A DNA stretch of 64,000 bases from Argyresthia goedartella. Taxonomy: Eukaryota > Arthropoda > Insecta > Lepidoptera > Argyresthiidae. Shown piece after piece: positions 28,815 through 38,772 of the stretch (the stretch's first letter is position 1; each line of letters starts with the position of its first letter). The stretch spans positions 9,751,829 to 9,815,828 of the forward strand of contig OX463836.1 of the NCBI GenBank assembly GCA_949825045.1, written 5' to 3'. Made by a program: the position numbers and the translations under genes. The notes beneath the pieces were generated by a model. It had not been told where the DNA came from. It made no database searches and saw only the letters and a list, made by a program, of their open reading frames with translations.

Positions 28815-29620
28815 TAAAGCCTGGGACTTATTGCCATTTGGACTCCCGGAGCCAGGGTTTCAATGTCAGAATCAAAAGGATTTTATAAAGCTTTATTTCA
28901 TTCGCAATGACATCAAAGTCTGAGAAACGAGTATCGAAATTTATCTTTAACTCGACACTCGCACTCAACGTTTCGACTGCAAAATCGACGGGAAATTCAG
29001 TCTCTGTAGGTTGAATATTTCACATTTTTTTAAATGTGTGAAACATTTTTTACGTAATTGCGATTGAAATAGTATTATTTTCCGCCTGAACGATTTGATA
29101 TTGGTGTATAAATCAGGGAGAAGCTAATTTTCTCCTTGCAAACTCTAATTCAGTTCGTTCATATGATTTGTAAAATCGACAAAGATTGATAATTTCCATA
29201 GCCATTCACTATTTCCTAAATCGGCACAAGGGCGTTGCTTCTCATTAAAAAAAACATCTCTGCTATATGATCAAAAAAGCGCTTAAGGACTTTTCCGCAA
29301 CTAAGCCAGCGTACAGTAGTATGACATGGCAAGTAATTTCTCCAATCTCTTCATTAAACTCGCGGAATTGTCGGTGATTCAGCCCTGTGGATCTGATGAA
29401 GTTAACAACTGATATGACTGGTTTTAGAACTTCAGACAAAGCCAAACATTTTCCGCACAAGAACTGTTGATGAATGGTCAGACGGTGGTTTTGAACCACC
29501 ATCATTTTCTACAGCTTTTGACACAAGTGCGACCACTCCTTTATTTTTACAACACATATTTTTGCCTCCATCGGTGGTGATAGATTTCAAGTTTTTCCAT
29601 CGAAGGTTCTTTTTATTAAG
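28815..29620 (-). pseudogene. hAT transposase remnant, GTF2IRD2/ZBED5-like
   Basis: Found by translating the minus strand in all frames. Blocks in order: LRWKNLKSITTDGGKNMC (29600-29545), HQQFLCGKCLALSEVLKP and VVNFIRSTGLNHRQFREF (29470-29350), VRWLSCGKVLKRFFD (29320-29275), EWLWKLSIFVDFTNHMNELN (about 29205-29145) and LYTNIKSFRRKIILFQSQL (29110-29055), then a diverged C-terminal part to about 28820. These are the order and motifs of the hAT-derived family that includes GTF2IRD2 and ZBED5 proteins. Several frameshifts and stops (LN*SLQGEN*LLPD) show it is dead. It is cut at its upstream end by the Helitron. Confidence 0.82.
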
Positions 29621-29622
29621 AA

Positions 29623-29650
29623 CTAGCTATGATACCCGGCTTCGCTCGGG
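29623..29650 (-). other. Helitron 3' terminus: hairpin and CTAG
   Basis: CCCGAGCGAAGCCGGG (29650-29635) can form a short stem. Eight bases further is CTAG, the Helitron CTRR end. Confidence 0.62.
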
Positions 29651-29789
29651 AGTTGATATGAGATTACGTGGTAGTTGAAATAAAAAAATAAACTATGACG
29701 TAAAAAGTAAAAAAAATATATTGAAAACATTTTCTCATTATTTACATTACTTGTTTATAAACAACATTTTTCATTTTATCGTCCGGGGT

Positions 29790-29824
<35 letters not shown>

Positions 29825-29825
29825 A
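29790..29825. repeat. TA dinucleotide microsatellite
   Basis: Mostly TA repeats interrupted by AAA. Confidence 0.9.
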
Positions 29826-29939
29826 ATTTTATGAATTTCCTACTCTTGAGCAAGCTACATATAGCTGACCGTGAGAGAAGCAGGATTCTTTGAGGTTGAT
29901 GCCACAATATTTTATAGTTTGCCAATACTCAATGGGACT

Positions 29940-30667
29940 TTAAACTTCTTCAAAACTAATAAATACACTAAACATATATTTTGTATGAAGGGCTGCACAG
30001 AGAGCTCCGTTTACAAAATAATAGCTTCTGTAGACTCTTATGCGTCAGGTCATGACAGTTTAACCGTAAAAATGATCAGGATGACTTTATCTGTGACTCT
30101 ACCAGTAATTACTCATATCATAAATAGATCCATTAATTCAAGTGTTTTCCCAAATTCTTGGAAAGTAGCAAGAATCAAACCTATACCCAAAAATAGTGCC
30201 ATTGAAGAGTTCAAAGACTTGCGGCCGATAAGTATTTTGTCGATGTTATCGAAAATCTTGTAAAGGGTAGTATGTCAACAGCTTACTGATTACCTTGAAT
30301 CAGAAATATCCACCCAGCTATCCAATCTGGTTTTCGTGGTGGTCATGGCATAGATACAGCTCTCGCGTGCGTGACAGATGATGTTATATCAGCCTCTGAC
30401 TCTGGGGAAGGCAGTACACTTGTTTTGTTAGACTTTTCTAGAGCCTTTGACTGTATAAACAATGAACTTCTTTTGGCAAAAATGACGTACTACGGAGTGT
30501 CAGCAGCTTCGTTCGAGTAGTTTGAGTCTTATCTGACCGGTCGCAGACAGTATGTAGAGATCGACAATGAAAATGGAAGTCTAGCGCAGTCAGACATAAC
30601 TTTAGCCACGCGCGGTTGCCCCCAAGGCTCAATACTTAGTCCTTTGCTTTTTATTTTGTACACTGAC
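29940..30667 (+). pseudogene. CR1-like RT N-terminal half (copy 2), broken
   Basis: The frame ending at 30263 has YASGHDSLTVKMIRMTLS, IINRSINSSVFPNSWKVARI and FKDLRPISILSMLSKIL followed by TAA. The next blocks read GGHGIDTALACVTDDVIS, STLVLLDFSRAFDCINNELL (motif A Asp present), then a TAG after AASFE near 30519, and GCPQGSILSPLLFILYTD. The solo LTR begins directly after. Compare ILPFMSKI and FDTISP in copy 1. Confidence 0.83.
30663..30667. repeat. Target-site duplication CTGAC, left copy
   Basis: Pairs with 31273-31277 around the BEL solo LTR. Confidence 0.9.
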
Positions 30668-30731
30668 TGTTTAATATTTAAGCTTCGGAACGCACCTTTT
30701 TTCGTTGCGCGACTCGGACCGCGAGTGATCG

Positions 30732-30769
30732 GAACGGAACTAGCAGCTTGACAGCTGCTAGTTCCGTTC
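30732..30769. repeat. Perfect inverted repeat, 17-bp arms, loop TGAC
   Basis: Arms 30732-30748 and 30753-30769 (GAACGGAACTAGCAGCT and its complement). Confidence 0.93.
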
Positions 30770-30773
30770 TTGA

Positions 30774-30821
30774 CGTCATCTCGTTTCTATACAAGTGACC
30801 TTGTATAGAAACGAGATGACG
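30774..30821. repeat. Perfect inverted repeat, 22-bp arms, loop TGAC
   Basis: Arms 30774-30795 and 30800-30821. The four-base loop is the same as in the neighbouring hairpin. Confidence 0.93.
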
Positions 30822-31272
30822 AGTTAGAGGTTACTTTTTTGCACATGGCATTCGGGCCTTGGCTGTATTTTTATTAGTAATAATTGTCTAACACAGGTGT
30901 CGGGCCTGGTCGGAGTGTTAATTTGTAATAATCATCACGGAACAATCGTCCAATCGTCGGGAAATAAGTAGATTCACGTCATCGGAGTGAGTGCTTCGTG
31001 TTGTGAAGGGACGAAGTGATTCGGGGTTCAATTCGTCGCATTCGGACAGCGACCCTTCGTGTCGGCAAGCAACACGACGGCGACAGCATCGGGCTACGAC
31101 GAGAGTAAGATTCGACTCCTCTCCCCCCACCCTTGTGCTCCTCATCCCGTGTTCCTGCCTCGAATTGAGCTTTCGAATTCCGGTCCACGGCGTCAAAGGT
31201 CAGTACTCCTGGTGAAAACCAACCCTACCACAAGATTCCACGCCCTGTCGGTTAAGGCGTGGAATTTAATCA

Positions 31273-31277
31273 CTGAC
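31273..31277. repeat. Target-site duplication CTGAC, right copy
   Basis: Partner of 30663-30667. Confidence 0.9.
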
Positions 31278-32205
31278 CTTACCTACTGCTGACCTTGTCG
31301 AAAGGATACCAAATTGCAACGTTCATCTATATGCGGATGATACTCAACTCTATCACTCTTTCAACCCACGTAATACAGTAGAGGCGGTTAAGAAAATGAA
31401 CGAGGACTTAAAAGTAATTTTTGGGTGGTCGGAGGAGAACATGTTGTTCTTAACCCGCAAAAATCAAAATTCTTAGTTCTGGGTACGAAACACCAACGTG
31501 ATTCAATTGTGGAACGGCATCCGTGCATACAAATCAACGATGAATATATTGAAAGAGTGATGTCAGCTAGGAATCTTGGTTTGATGGTGGATGGTGATCT
31601 GCGGTTCGAACAACACGTACTGCTGAAGATTAGAAACGCATTTTATAGGTTAAAAGTTTTGTACACCATTAGACTTTCTAACTGAATAAATGCGTGTACT
31701 ACTGACAGAAAGCCTAGTCCTTTCTTTTTTTAATTTTGGTGATGTTGTGTATGGCCCAAGAATGTTCACTAAAACTGAACGCGCTATTCAACGTGTCCAA
31801 AATGCTTGCATCCGTTTCTGTTTTGGAATACCAAAACGTAATTTTATAACTCCAATACTCAACCAAAAATGCATTTTAAAGATGTCTGCACGCAGAAAGC
31901 TACATATGGCTGGTCTGGTGCATAAAATACTTAACAACAAAACCCCAACATATCTATGGGATAAACTTACCTCTTTAAAAAAGTCTCAAAAATATTGCAC
32001 TAGAGGTACTGTACAAAACAAATTAACAATTCCGAAACACAAGACTGCTGGTTTCAAAGGCAGCTTCAAGTATGTGGCCTCAAAAATTTGGAACGACTTA
32101 CCCCTTCCTCTTCGTAACAAGATGTCGGTGCTCACTTTTAAACAAAAACTGAGTAAGCTGCTTCTTGAAAATCATATGACCGAATCAGCACAATATTATA
32201 GGTAG
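31278..32205 (+). pseudogene. CR1-like RT C-terminal half (copy 2), broken
   Basis: Begins with VHLYADDTQLYHSFNP (catalytic box, about 31325-31372). The frame at 31425-31685 has LNPQKSKFLVLGTKHQ and ARNLGLMVDGDLRFEQHVLL. A TGA at 31683-31685 separates it from 31690-32205, which reads VLLTESLVLSFFNFGDVVYG, IQRVQNACIRFCFGIPKRNF and FKGSFKYVASKIWNDLPLPL. It is collinear with copy 1 (1462-1914). Confidence 0.85.
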
Positions 32206-32640
32206 TGTTTAGTGATCTCATAAACTGTTTTTAATTTTAATTTTTTCTAAACGTCTGTTTGTTTGCTGTCCTGTTATTATTAATAATTATTATGTGATCC
32301 AATACAAGCAACGTCTGATAGATGGATTGATTGCCTCATTAGTGTATGGTCAGCACTGGGATTGCACCGGGCGGAAAACCACAGAGCTCAATACCTACTG
32401 TGTCATTTTTAATAATTTTATTGTTTTGTTTTTTTTTACTTTTTCGTTATTACTGTTATATTTCTTTTTTTTCTCTCTTCTCTTTTCCAGGTACGGTCGG
32501 TCTGAAATCCAGCGCTGTGAGCTTGAACATGTTTGTACTTCTCACAGCAAACGCTGAGACCGTCCCTTTTTTGCCCTTATAAACTACTGTACCATGTAAC
32601 TATATTTTTATGTAATGTTTTTAAGGCAAAATAAACGATT

Positions 32641-32659
32641 TCTATTCTATTCTATTCTA
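32641..32659 (+). repeat. TTCTA microsatellite tail of CR1-like copy 2
   Basis: Same tail unit as copy 1, following GGCAAAATAAACGAT. Confidence 0.85.
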
Positions 32660-32660
32660 A

Positions 32661-34380
32661 TCAATTTCGCTCGGACAACTTCTTAATACTGGTTGATTTA
32701 AATCTACCTTTCATCGAATGGACGTTGGAAGGCCCTCTCTTTTATAGCGCAAGCTCTGTAGAACTGAAATTATTAGCCAGGGATTTTATGGACCTAATGA
32801 CATGATATGGTTTTTTACAAAGTAACTTTCTTAAAAACCCATGTGGAAACACCTTAAAACTAGTTTTTAGTAATTTCCACCTTGAATTAAATAGATGCTC
32901 ACCACCACTATCAAAAGAAGATATTTTTATATTTATTTTTCACCTCTTGTTCACGCTCCTGTTCGAAAATTTTGATTCTACAAAGGAGATTACGAGAAAA
33001 TAGACCAACGTATCATGGGTTTTGAATGGACTTCTGACTTTGACCAGTTAGACACCGAAGACTCTGCATCATTACTTTACGAAAGAATTTATGAGTGTTT
33101 CGAGTTGTTTATTCCAATAGCAATAACACATAAAAATAATAATTATCCAAATTGGTACTCCCTTAATTTAGTTAAAATAATTCACCAGAAAGACAGAGCT
33201 CATAAACGTTGGAAGAAATATGGTAATCTTAATGACTATCAAGAGTTTTCACTTTTGAGGACCCGTTATCATAAAATTCATAAAGACTGTTACAATGAAA
33301 TGACCATTAATGCTCAGGATTCAATAAAATGTAATCCTAAAAACTTTTGGTTATTTGTCAAATCAAAAAGAGGTCGAAATCAATATCCCAACACAGTTAC
33401 AGTAGGTAATACGCAGCTAAATAATGGTCCCAATATCACTAAAGGTTTTAATGACTTCTTTATGAAAATGTTCTCTCCTATTGCTTCATCTTACCCTACT
33501 ATAGATTTACCTCCACCCCAGAACGGTGACTACGATGGTATCCATACAATGAAAATTTCAGAATCCAAAGTCAAACTTCTACTAAAAAAACACTCTACCA
33601 GTAAAGGGGCAGGAGACGATAATGTAGCCTCCATTATCATTGTTAAATGTGCACCTTATTTATCTTATCCTCTATCCATCAACTTCAATAAATCTATTCA
33701 CGAAGGCACCTTCCCAATTATTTGGATGAAAGCACGTATTGTTGCAATGCACAAAAAAGGTCTAACTACTACAATTGAGAATTAACGACCAATTTCAATC
33801 CTAAATACATGCAGTAAGATCTTTGAAAAGATAGTCTATGATGAGATTTATCCGGTATTGTCCAGGGGAATCCCTGATGAACAACATGGATTTTTTAAAG
33901 GTCGGTCCACTACCTCTAATCTTACGCTCTATTCTAGTTTTGTACTTAACGCAATGGAAAAAGGCAGCCAGGTTGACGTGGTCTACATAGACTTCGAGAA
34001 GGCGTTTGATCGGGTGGACCACGTCATCCTTCTGCAGAAACTCCATCGCCTTGGTATGCACTGAGATTTGCTTCGCTGGGTAGAATCCTATCTTTCTAAT
34101 GTTGTGATGGGTGGCTTTAGATCCGATTACGTTACAATTTCATCTGGCGTCCCTCAGGGATCCCATCTTGGGCCTCTTTTCTACAACGCATATCTGTACG
34201 TTATTATACATTTCTTAAAAATGCTCATGTTCGCCGATGACACTAAAATTTTTCTTGATATAAAGAATTCATGATTGCTCCAGATTACAAAACGACCTTC
34301 ATAATCTTGAGAATACTATATTAGAAACCGGATTAATGTCCAGAAATGTCAAGTCATAAGTTTTACCCGTAAAAGAAAAC
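32661..34380 (+). pseudogene. Jockey-like ORF2, endonuclease end to RT palm (element Y, 5' part)
   Basis: 32661-33010 holds a degraded endonuclease C-terminus (LNLPFIEWTLEGPLF; FLKNPCGNTLKLVFSN) with stops. The frame 33015-33785 is the linker and RT start: WYSLNLVKIIHQKDRAHKRW, FWLFVKSKRGRNQYPNTV, KGAGDDNVASIIIVKC. A stop at 33783-33785 precedes RPISILNTCSKIFEKIVYDE. Then EQHGFFKGRSTTSNLTLYSS, VDVVYIDFEKAFDRVDHVIL, a TGA near 34062, ISSGVPQGSHLGPLFYNAYL and MLMFADDTKIFLDI. It is interrupted by BEL copy B and resumes at 41508. Confidence 0.85.
34376..34380. repeat. Target-site duplication AAAAC, left copy
   Basis: Pairs with 41503-41507 around BEL copy B. Joining the flanks gives a continuous frame, SFTRKRK followed by PIINNNKIIT. 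Confidence 0.88.
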
Positions 34381-34892
34381 TGTTAAATCCACGTCTCAAC
34401 CGAAAGGGGTGGAATCTCTGAAGGGTTGTTTTACAATGGAATGTCACAAAGTAGTACTGACCTTGACGCCGTCGACCAGCATTCGAAAGCTCAGATTCGA
34501 GGCAGGAGTACGGGATGAGGAACACAAAGGTGGGGGGTGTTGGTAGTCGAATCTTACTCGTGTAGTAGCCCGCTGCTGGTGCTGTCGTGATGCTGCCGAC
34601 TACAAGGGTCGCTATCCGAACGCGACGAATTGGTGACCGAACCACTTCAACCTTTCACAGCACGAAGCACTCACTACGATGACGTGAAATCTACTTATTT
34701 CTTGACGATTATTCCGAGATTATTACAAATAACATTCAGCCAAGACCCGATGCTTGACGCCGACAATTTTTCCACGTGCAAAGTGACATTTTTTATCTGT
34801 GCAAGTGACAGCTAGCTAGTGATGTTCCGATCACTCGCGGTCGATCCGCGCATCAAAAACCGAGGTGCATTCCGAAGCATAAATATTAAACA
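34381..34892 (-). repeat. 3' LTR of BEL copy B
   Basis: 512 bp, ends TGTT (plus strand left) and AAACA (right); abuts AAAAC at 34376-34380. Confidence 0.9.
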
Positions 34893-36000
34893 GTCACCCG
34901 CCCGGACAGGACCGAACCTGTCCCTAATCAATAGGAAGGCGAGAAAGTGTTGCGACCGTTCTCTTGAGGACCGAGTACCCAACTTGACTTCTGCTGATCG
35001 AGGCGTGCCATCCCGACCCGTGTACAATTTGACGATCCGTCCTCGTCTCCATCTCAATGATGGCAGGTTCGCATCCTTAATCAGCACCAAATCACCGACT
35101 TGAGGGGGGCTCGTCCGGTCAGTCCACTTAAGGCGCTGCTGCAAGATGTGCAAGTACTCAAGGGACCACCGTTTCCAAAAATCTTGAGCCATCTGCTGCA
35201 ACATCTGCCACCTAGTTAACCGACTTAACTTAACATCACCGAATGGGTATTCTGGCAGGGCGTTAAGGGGCTGACCTATCAGGAAGTGACCCGGCGTCAA
35301 CGCTTCCAAATCATTTGGATCCGAACTGAGCGGGCACAACGGACATGATTTCAGTGTCATTTCGATTTTACAGAACAGCGTCGCAAGCTCTTCAAAGCGT
35401 AGAGAGGTCTCACCGATGATCCTCGTCAGGTGCGACTTAGCAGATTTAACCGCAGCCTCAAAAATTCCTCCCCGATGAGGACATCCCGGCGGACTGAAAA
35501 CCCATTCAATCCCTCGTCGGGAGCAAGCCGTACAGATGGCGTCCTGGTTACCGTTCAGGAATTGAGTGACCTCCTGCAGATATCGCCTGGTTCCGACAAA
35601 ATTTGTGCCGTTGTCCGAACGGATTAATGTCGGGAGGCCCCTTAGTGAGACGAACCGATCCAGACATGCGATAAATGCCTCCGTAGTGAGGTCACTGACC
35701 ACCTCCAAGTGGACTGCCTTCGCGGCCAAGCACACGAAGACGCACAGGTATGCCTTCACTAATCTGGCGTTCCGTAGCTGTGAAGATTTGACCATGAATG
35801 GTCCCGCGAAATCCGTTCCGACACCCGCAAAGGGCCGGATTTCATTAACCCTATCCGAGGGCAAATCGCCTATCTGGGGCTGCATCGTAGCCGCCTTGGC
35901 CCGATAACATGGCAGGCACCGAAATACGACGCTACGCTCTAAGCGTCTTCCCGATAGAATCCAGAACTCGCGCTGGAGAACGCCATCAAGGCGTGGCATC
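34893..36000 (-). pseudogene. BEL/Pao integrase, copy B
   Basis: The frame 34812-35999 holds VVFRCLPCYRAKAATM (zinc-binding Cys pair), GVGTDFAGPFMV, TLIRSDNGTNFVGT and the catalytic Glu in GGIFEAAVKSAKSH, then QVGDLVLIKDANLPSLRW. Relative to copies A and C one base is missing near 35975 (GCGTTCTCC for GCGTTTCTCC), so the HHCC His part is in another frame. The catalytic core itself is complete. Confidence 0.9.
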
Positions 36001-36007
36001 CGACATG

Positions 36008-37225
36008 CTAATTCCGAATGTGTCGATCCTGTATCAACAGTTCGACCAACTTCCCTTTCCTAGGGAGTAACAACGGGTGGCGAGCCGCATAAGGCAGGTT
36101 GGCATTCCGCAGCCGACCTCCTACCCTCAGCAATCCTTGAGGGTCAATAAACGGGTTGAGCCGAGCCACAGCTCCCTTCAGTTGGACGCGTCCGCGTCTC
36201 AGAATGTCCAGTTCGGACTTAAAGTGCACCGTCTGCACTTTCCGTACCAATGCGAACAACGCATGGTTCCGTTCCCGTGGTGTCAGGACCTGTGTCCGCA
36301 CCCGTTGCGCCTCAGAATTGCGACAATTCCGCGCAAATCGGAAGATCCAGGCGGTCACATTGACCAGCTTGTCGAGCGAGCTGTACCGTTCCAGCAGGCT
36401 GAACTCCTCTTCCGGCTCTGGTTGCGTCGTACAGACACCAACTGTCAAGGCGCCATTCGCAAAGGTAACGCGTGGACTCATTGGCCAATCCGATTCGGCT
36501 TGAGTCAACCGTTTTGGACCCCACCACAAGGGATGTCCAACTAACTCCGGAGCGTGACACCCACGAGACGCACAGTCTGCTGGGTTCATTGCCCCTGGAG
36601 CATGTCTCCAGATTAAGGGAACCTTCGAATTCAAAATCTGCGATACCCAATTCGCCACAAAAATCTCCAGCTTGTGAACTGAAGCCTTCAGCCAGCATAA
36701 CACGATCTGGCTGTCCGTCCAACCGTAGACCGTATCTTCTAACGCTATTGACCCACGAAGAACCGTCATCGTGTGGTTGACCAGACGAGTCAGGAGAGCC
36801 GCTCCTGAAAGCTCTAATTTGGGAATGGTCAGGCGAGTGCGCAACGGCGCAACCTTGCTCTTGGCCAAGACCAACCGCACATCAACCTCCCTCGAGGAGT
36901 CGACCGTACGCAGATACATCGCAGCTCCGTAGCCCTTCTCCGAGGCATCGCAAAATCCATGCAGGGTGGCGGTGTATCGTTTGGTGGGGACCAAACTCCA
37001 TGGCAGTGAAATCCGATTGATGCCAGGGAGGGTCGAAAAGAACGATTCCCATTCTGAGCTCAATGACCCGCCGATGGGGTCGTCAAATTTCAGCTCAGCA
37101 GACCACAATTGCTGCATAAAACACTTGAGTTGAAATGTTACCGGGGTGATCCACCCGTTTGGATCAAATGTCCTAGCCACCGTTGAAAGGACGTTCCGTT
37201 TCGTCCAGACCTTCGGGGAGTCCAA
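36008..37225 (-). pseudogene. pol: BEL/Pao pol, post-RT, RNase H-like and linker (copy B)
   Basis: Intact frame of 405 codons from WTKRNVLSTVARTFDPNGW through LHGFCDASEKGYGAAMYL, KLELSGAALLTRLVNH, the segment lost in copy A (GSIALEDTVYGWTDSQ), WRHAPGAMNPADCASRG and the integrase start LIQDRHIRN. It stops there at TAG (36008-36010) where copy A reads GGG. It is preceded by a nonsense codon replacing a Glu codon of copy A (GTC GAG to GTC TAG). Confidence 0.9.
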
Positions 37226-37480
37226 CTAGACCCGATACGAAAACATGTCTGACACCGGCTGGTACTGGACGCCTAATACCGACAACATATTCGGATTTTC
37301 CAGATTTTCGAAAATCTCTGGAGAGTTCGACATCCATTTCCGGAGCTCGTAACCTCCACCCCGTAAGAGCTCAACTAGCTCGTCCCGTCGAGCGAGCGCC
37401 TCTTCTACGGAATCTGCACCGGTACAGATATCGTCCACGTAGAGATCCTGCTCCAGGATCGCTGCTCCTTTAGGGGGAAA
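37226..37480 (-). pseudogene. pol: BEL/Pao RT catalytic region (copy B)
   Basis: Short frame with AAILEQDLYVDDICTGADS and ELRKWMSNSPEIFEN, ending SYRV and a stop. It has lost about 15 codons after NSPE relative to copy A. It is in the -1 frame relative to the upstream protease-RT frame, as in copy A. Confidence 0.88.
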
Positions 37481-38769
37481 TTTAACCGTTTTCGATCCGC
37501 TAACTCCCGCAGAGTGCGAATCGCCAAATAAGGACTAGACCGTAGCCCGTACGTGTTGGTGTTCAGCTCGTACACCTTGATGGGCTGATCTGGGCTCTCT
37601 CGCCACAGTATTAGCTGATACCGTCTATCGTCAGGGTGAATGACCGTCTGCCTAAACATCATTCGGATGTCAGCTACAAACACAAAAATGTGTCGTCGGA
37701 ACCGTGTGATAAAATCCGCGATGTCATGGTTCAACTTCGGCCCTGTATGCAAACACTGGTTCAGGTTCATGCCGTTAGATGTTGATGCCGATCCATCGAA
37801 CACTACCCGTATTTTGCCCTCCGGGGTCCTCAAGTCCGCGTGATGAGGCAGGAAGCAGTGGTCTTCACGCTTCCAGTCGATACCCGAAACCGACATGTGG
37901 CCGAGCGACTCGTATTCCCGCATGAAGTCGACGTACTTCTGCCGGAAAATCCCGTCACGCTTCATGCGTCGTTCCATCGACAGAAGCCGCGTCTCGGCTG
38001 CATGGTGTGAACTGCCCAGCGGTGGGCGATCACTCCGGAATGGAAGACGTGTGATAAATCGACATGACCGAAGGCGACCAGTATTGTTCCGATAAAACTG
38101 TTCACACTCTTCTTCACCCGGGTCCAACCGGCGGACCGTAGGTGGTTCTTCCACCTCCCAAAACTTCTGTATCACCTCCGAGAGTACAGAACCGAATAAG
38201 GGACTACTAGTCGCTAGGCGTGGGGCAGCCGGCATGACCGGACCCATTACCGCATGGCCCAATCTGGTGTTGACCGAAACCAGACCAGTCGCCTGCAACA
38301 CGTGGACACCTGGCACTAACAGGTATCCCAAGGCATCAACACCCAATAAAATGTCTACTGGGCCCGGAATATCAAACTCCGGGTCATTCAGTGACAACCC
38401 AGCGACCAACTGTCGCACCGAGGGCGACAACCGTACGTGAGGGTGTGAGCCCATCACATTAGGCATGACTAATGCCGTGACCGTCAGATTCACCGATGAA
38501 TCCACCCGTGACGAGAGAGTAATCCGACATACTCCCTTAACGGAACCGACTTCCGTGTTCCCAATTCCCCGAATGGAATGTGGATACTCCCTTACCGAAA
38601 TGCCCAACCGTCTTACAAGGTTGCACGAGACTAAGCACCACTGGGCCCCCGAGTCCAATAGTGCTCGTGCCACACATGACTTGCCGTCCAAACTCCACGC
38701 TATCACAGAGGCGGTGGGGAACATGACCGTCTGTGGAGTGGTGGCACCCTGTAAGTGGGCGGCGTGTCC
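37405..38769 (-). pseudogene. pol: BEL/Pao pol, protease and RT N-terminal part (copy B)
   Basis: Same frame as gag after the UAG (38770-38772); first ATG at 38724. Protease LLDSGAQWCLVS, then RT blocks LPHHADLRTPEGKIRVVFDG and FVFVADIRMMFRQTVI. At the same place as in copy A (TTAAATTTCCCCCTAAAGG on the minus strand) the frame leaves the RT before YVDD. Confidence 0.9.
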
Positions 38770-38772
38770 CTA
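38770..38772 (-). promoter_or_regulatory. In-frame UAG between gag and pol, copy B
   Basis: CGC TAG GGA CAC GCC, same context as copies A and C. Confidence 0.6.

Larger units (their letters stand above)
29623..29930 (-). mobile_element. Helitron 3' end with helicase C-terminus
   Basis: Minus strand encodes TIKYCGINLKESCFSHGQLY followed by VACSRVGNS and a stop (about 29920-29840), the conserved C-terminal end of Pif1-type helicase in Helitron Rep-helicase proteins. After an A/T-rich stretch, the element ends in a small hairpin and CTAG at 29626-29623, next to a T, as Helitrons do. The rest of the element is missing, replaced upstream by CR1-like copy 2. Confidence 0.72.
30668..31272 (+). mobile_element. 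BEL/Pao solo LTR
   Basis: 605 bp from TGTTTAATATTT to TTTAATCA, homologous to the LTRs of copies A, B and X. It is flanked by CTGAC on both sides, which proves a complete insertion later reduced by LTR-LTR recombination. It carries two long inverted repeats that the other LTRs lack. Confidence 0.9.
29931..32660 (+). mobile_element. CR1-like non-LTR retrotransposon (copy 2), interrupted by a BEL solo LTR
   Basis: Same group as 1052-3011: RT, post-RT region, 3' UTR and tail of TTCTA repeats at 32641-32659. The 5' end is truncated and starts next to Helitron sequence near 29930. A BEL LTR at 30668-31272 splits the RT. Stops and frameshifts are present on both sides of it. Confidence 0.85.
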
